Part shown: positions 62,347-64,000 of the stretch, piece after piece | Numbering within the stretch: position 1 is the stretch's first letter | How the letters are laid out: each line of letters starts with the position of its first letter | DNA from: Verrucomicrobiia bacterium | GTDB taxonomy: Bacteria > Verrucomicrobiota > Verrucomicrobiia > Limisphaerales > DASXHY01 | Assembly (NCBI GenBank): GCA_035629175.1 | Contig: DASPIL010000011.1 | Span: forward strand, 25,083 to 89,082 | Direction: 5' to 3' | Length of the DNA: 64,000 bases | Made by a program: the position numbers and the translations under genes | The notes under the pieces: model-generated | The model's input: the letters and a program-made list of their open reading frames with translations, nothing else | Databases searched by the model: none | What the model was told of the DNA's origin: nothing

Positions 62347-62628
62347 TCATCGAAACTCTGACTTCACAATCTTAGTGACCCAATCGGGTGCAGGCATCTG
62401 AACATCGTAAAATGTCTTCGAGCTGATCACGGCAAGCTCACCATCAATCTTCGAGATCGTCCCAGCCCAAGCATCCTCTGGGAGCTTGCCCAGCTGCCAA
62501 CCTACCGTCCGCCTGACAAACTCCACATGCGGCATCATCGCCCACGTGTAGTCAACCACTCGATCACCACGGACAATGATCAAGAATGTCTGACCGTCGC
62601 CAATCTCGATTGGGCTTGGAGTCTGCAT
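62347..62628 (-). CDS. Cassette gene: unknown 93-residue protein
   Basis: ATG 62628 is 5 bp from attC F and the stop is 2 bp before the R'' box of attC E, so the cassette is tightly packed. Sequence includes IGDGQTFLIIVRGDRVVDYT and MPHVEFVRRTVGWQLGKLPE. No signal peptide or known motif is seen. Function unknown. Confidence 0.7.
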   Translation of the reverse strand: MQTPSPIEIGDGQTFLIIVRGDRVVDYTWAMMPHVEFVRRTVGWQLGKLPEDAWAGTISKIDGELAVISSKTFYDVQMPAPDWVTKIVKSEFR

Positions 62629-62632
62629 CTAG

Positions 62633-62758
62633 GCCGAACGACACGGATCACCGACCGCCGCCGTAAGCGGGCGCTGGCAGCCGATCCAGCGTCTAATGAA
62701 CCCGGAACATCGAAACTGAAACGCGGAGCGGCGGTTCGTGTGCATCCGATTGTTCGTC
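62633..62758 (-). repeat. attC site F
   Basis: 126 bp, minus strand. R'' GACGAAC, L'' ATCGGATGCACACGAACCGC then CGC, L' GCGGCGGTCGGTGATCCG, R' GTTCGGC. The arms pair with extra G and A in L'', as in D and E. Confidence 0.82.
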
Positions 62759-62768
62759 GTTTCGTTTG

Positions 62769-63125
62769 TCATCGTAAAATGGTCGCAACACGCATCGCAG
62801 CTAGGTGACCAGAGACCGCGCACGCAATCAAGACTGTGACGCCAAACACAAGGAACACCGACATCCGACGTCGTGAACTCCAACTGGAAGTCGCCGAGCT
62901 GGATAGCAACACCGCCGCGACTGTCATGCATCCGAACGCGGTAAATCCAGCGGGCCACGTGAAAGCAGAGCTCACCTCGGAAAAAGTTGCCGCTGTCGGA
63001 AAACCGCCTCTGTAGAAAGACCCTTGGAGCCAAATCCCCGCGATCCCGGCAACCGTTGCGAAAGCGCCAAGCACCAGCGATATCCATGCAATGAACTTTG
63101 TATCGCGTGGAGTGATCGAAATCAT
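62769..63125 (-). CDS. Cassette gene: small multi-helix membrane protein
   Basis: 118 residues from ATG 63125, 6 bp after attC G. Three hydrophobic helices: FIAWISLVLGAFATVAGIAG, WPAGFTAFGCMTVAAVLLSS and VFLVFGVTVLIACAVSG. The stop is 10 bp before attC F. Small membrane proteins are frequent cassette cargo. Family not recognised. Confidence 0.7.
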   Translation of the reverse strand: MISITPRDTKFIAWISLVLGAFATVAGIAGIWLQGSFYRGGFPTAATFSEVSSAFTWPAGFTAFGCMTVAAVLLSSSATSSWSSRRRMSVFLVFGVTVLIACAVSGHLAAMRVATILR

Positions 63126-63130
63126 ATTAC

Positions 63131-63229
63131 GGCGAACGATAGAACCCAGGCACCCGGGGCCGAGACGCGTGATCCGCGACAGCGGAATTGCAGCCACCAT
63201 CCCGGGTTGCCTGCAGTGACTGGTTCGCC
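63131..63229 (-). repeat. attC site G
   Basis: 99 bp, minus strand. R'' GGCGAAC, L'' including GCAGGCAACCCGGG, L' CCCGGGTGCCTGG, R' GTTCGCC. The inner arms pair with one extra A in L''; the outer arms pair less well than in D-F. Confidence 0.72.
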
Positions 63230-63419
63230 ACCACGCTCAATCCTCGACTGTAAACCATCCTGACAAAAAGGTCCCGTGACGATGAACTCGCCGGACATGC
63301 AATCTGGTCTGTGATCAAAACGCTCATCTGCTCCTGTAACTGTAACTCCCAAATCATCCGCGACTCCGTCCACAAACTGCAACCCAAAATCAAACCGCCA
63401 AACGCGTGAACACGGTCAT
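63230..63419. other. Cassette without a clear gene
   Basis: The 190 bp between sites G and H should be one cassette. On the minus strand two frames are open but neither stops before attC G, unlike every other cassette here. A TTG-started frame from 63382 (QFVDGVADDLGVTVTG) is possible but would end inside attC G. It may be an ORF-less cassette. Confidence 0.4.
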
Positions 63420-63467
63420 GGCGAACGATCTGGCTCACCGATCCCGCGCCAGTGAAGCCCGAATTGC
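63420..63467 (-). repeat. attC site H, R' half only
   Basis: Plus-strand GGCGAAC, GATCTGGCTCACCGATCCCG and CGCCAGTGAAGCCCGAATTG match the R' halves of D and E. The complementary L''/R'' half is missing to the right, where a palindrome and a transposase remnant lie instead. The array was therefore cut here by a later event. Confidence 0.6.
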
Positions 63468-63502
63468 AACTGCCCTTTTCTCCAACTGTCGCCTGGGCAG
63501 TT
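63468..63502. repeat. Palindrome at the edge of the transposase remnant
   Basis: AACTGCCC (63468-63475) and GGGCAGTT (63495-63502) form a perfect 8-bp inverted repeat with a 19-nt spacer, exactly where attC H breaks off. It could be the end palindrome of the neighbouring Y1-transposase element. Confidence 0.5.
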
Positions 63503-63562
63503 TCTGGGGGTCAAGGTCATACGCGAAATTCTGGTCAATTTTAACGCCTTAGAGACGTTTTT

Positions 63563-64000
63563 TCAGCCTGTTTTCACGCCGTAGGGTGGTGCCGGGTCCT
63601 GCAGTACCCAGCTTCCGTCGGCGCCGGGAGCGATCACGATTTGCCGCCGCCCCAGGATCAGTGGCTTGGCTCGCTGCACGAACGCCGCGCTTCCGACCGC
63701 AAGGCTTTCCGTCCATAGCGGTTCTCGCCGCATCCGCACTTCCGTGATCCGCGCGACAAGGCTTGCTTCCAGATTGCGTCGCAACAGCCCAAGGTCATCG
63801 ACACGAAGGCGCCAGCACAACCGATCCAGGTCTATTAACCGATACCGTCGACGCATCCAATGATCTCATGGTAACCCAGCCATTCCCATTCAGACGGGTG
63901 GCTCACTACGCCGCAACGGTTCATGTTCAATTCGATGTAGCACAGGCATCGCCACAGATGCTCGCCCGATTCGACCAGCGTGGCGTGAAAATTGTCGCCC
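63563..64000 (-). pseudogene. REP-associated tyrosine (Y1) transposase, partial and frameshifted
   Basis: Reading from the window edge on the minus strand: GDNFHATLVESGEHLWRCLC, YIELNMNRCGVVSHPSEWEW, LGYHEIIG, then the frame shifts by one base near 63848 and continues RRRYRLIDLDRLCW, EPLWTESLAVGSAAFVQRAK and GSWVLQDPAPPYGVKTG. This is the C-terminal half of the Y1-type transposases linked to REP palindromes. The 5' part, with the HUH and Tyr motifs, is outside the window. Confidence 0.75.

Noticed and set aside
63122..63438. Two overlapping minus-strand frames between attC G and H
   Set aside because: Both run through attC G and one also starts inside attC H, unlike all other cassette genes. 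Neither has a recognisable domain.
57139..63475. CRISPR array as an explanation for the repeated sites
   Set aside because: The repeats are long, imperfect, palindromic and separated by whole genes of varying length. There are no short uniform spacers or cas genes.
1..64000. tRNA, rRNA or riboswitch genes
   Set aside because: I looked for cloverleaf-like segments, rRNA motifs and leader structures at the biosynthetic genes and saw none. A covariance search would be needed to exclude small RNAs.

Overview
The window looks like the chromosome of a free-living Verrucomicrobiota bacterium, most likely near the Pedosphaera/Limisphaerales group. The signs are Verrucomicrobia-style prepilin-like proteins, a CHRD/PEP-CTERM secreted protein, a VCBS/FG-GAP protein with the 'GFFRV' type C-terminus, secreted GH2 glycosidases with DUF4982-like tails, and a DUF5069 protein. 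This is judged from protein character only; no rRNA or tRNA gene is visible.

Layout. 1-2.3 kb: the tail of an unknown gene and a frameshifted VCBS-repeat gene. 2.3-3.5 kb: a repeat-littered spacer. 3.5-10.2 kb: a cell-elongation operon (mreC, mreD, PBP2, rodA) followed by RNase G/E and a clear terminator. 10.2-15.6 kb (minus): a secreted protein, an anti-sigma/ECF sigma pair, hisB, a His-rich TPR protein with an ABC-2 exporter, and a type IV pilin-like gene with its own terminator. 16-21 kb: an O-antigen-ligase-like protein, a prenyltransferase-like/DUF362 pair, and a subtilase. 21-28.3 kb: haem synthesis (hemX-like, hemA, hemC) converging on a ResB/CcsA cytochrome c maturation operon. 28.4-36 kb: rho, a phosphatase-RpiB-GlyA triple fusion, an S41-like protein, and an HDOD/response-regulator cluster. 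36-51 kb: DUF883, WrbA, SRAP, CHRD/PEP-CTERM, an ilvD with an extra internal domain, a prepilin-like protein, a Gfo/Idh/MocA oxidoreductase, a double CbiX protein, a second rho, and two GH2 enzymes. 51.6-57.1 kb: a PfpI-like protein, an ABC exporter, DUF2905, an HD protein, and gatC-gatA.

The most unusual region is 57.1-63.5 kb. It is an integron gene-cassette array on the minus strand: small unrelated genes, each followed within a few bases by an attC-type site (RYYYAAC-like R'' box, an L'' arm with two extrahelical bases, a complementary L' arm, and a GTT-type R' box). No integron integrase is in the window. One attC is split by a complete 1,641-bp IS3-family element with a GGTT target duplication. 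Removing the element restores a near-perfect attC hairpin. Cargo includes a DUF5069 protein, a toxin-antitoxin pair with a broken toxin, small membrane proteins and several unknowns. At the right edge an attC is cut off next to a frameshifted REP-associated (Y1) transposase.

Two gene architectures also stand out. One is a single 720-residue frame joining a low-molecular-weight phosphatase, ribose-5-phosphate isomerase B and serine hydroxymethyltransferase. The other is a dihydroxy-acid dehydratase carrying what looks like an NTF2/SnoaL-like domain between its two catalytic domains.
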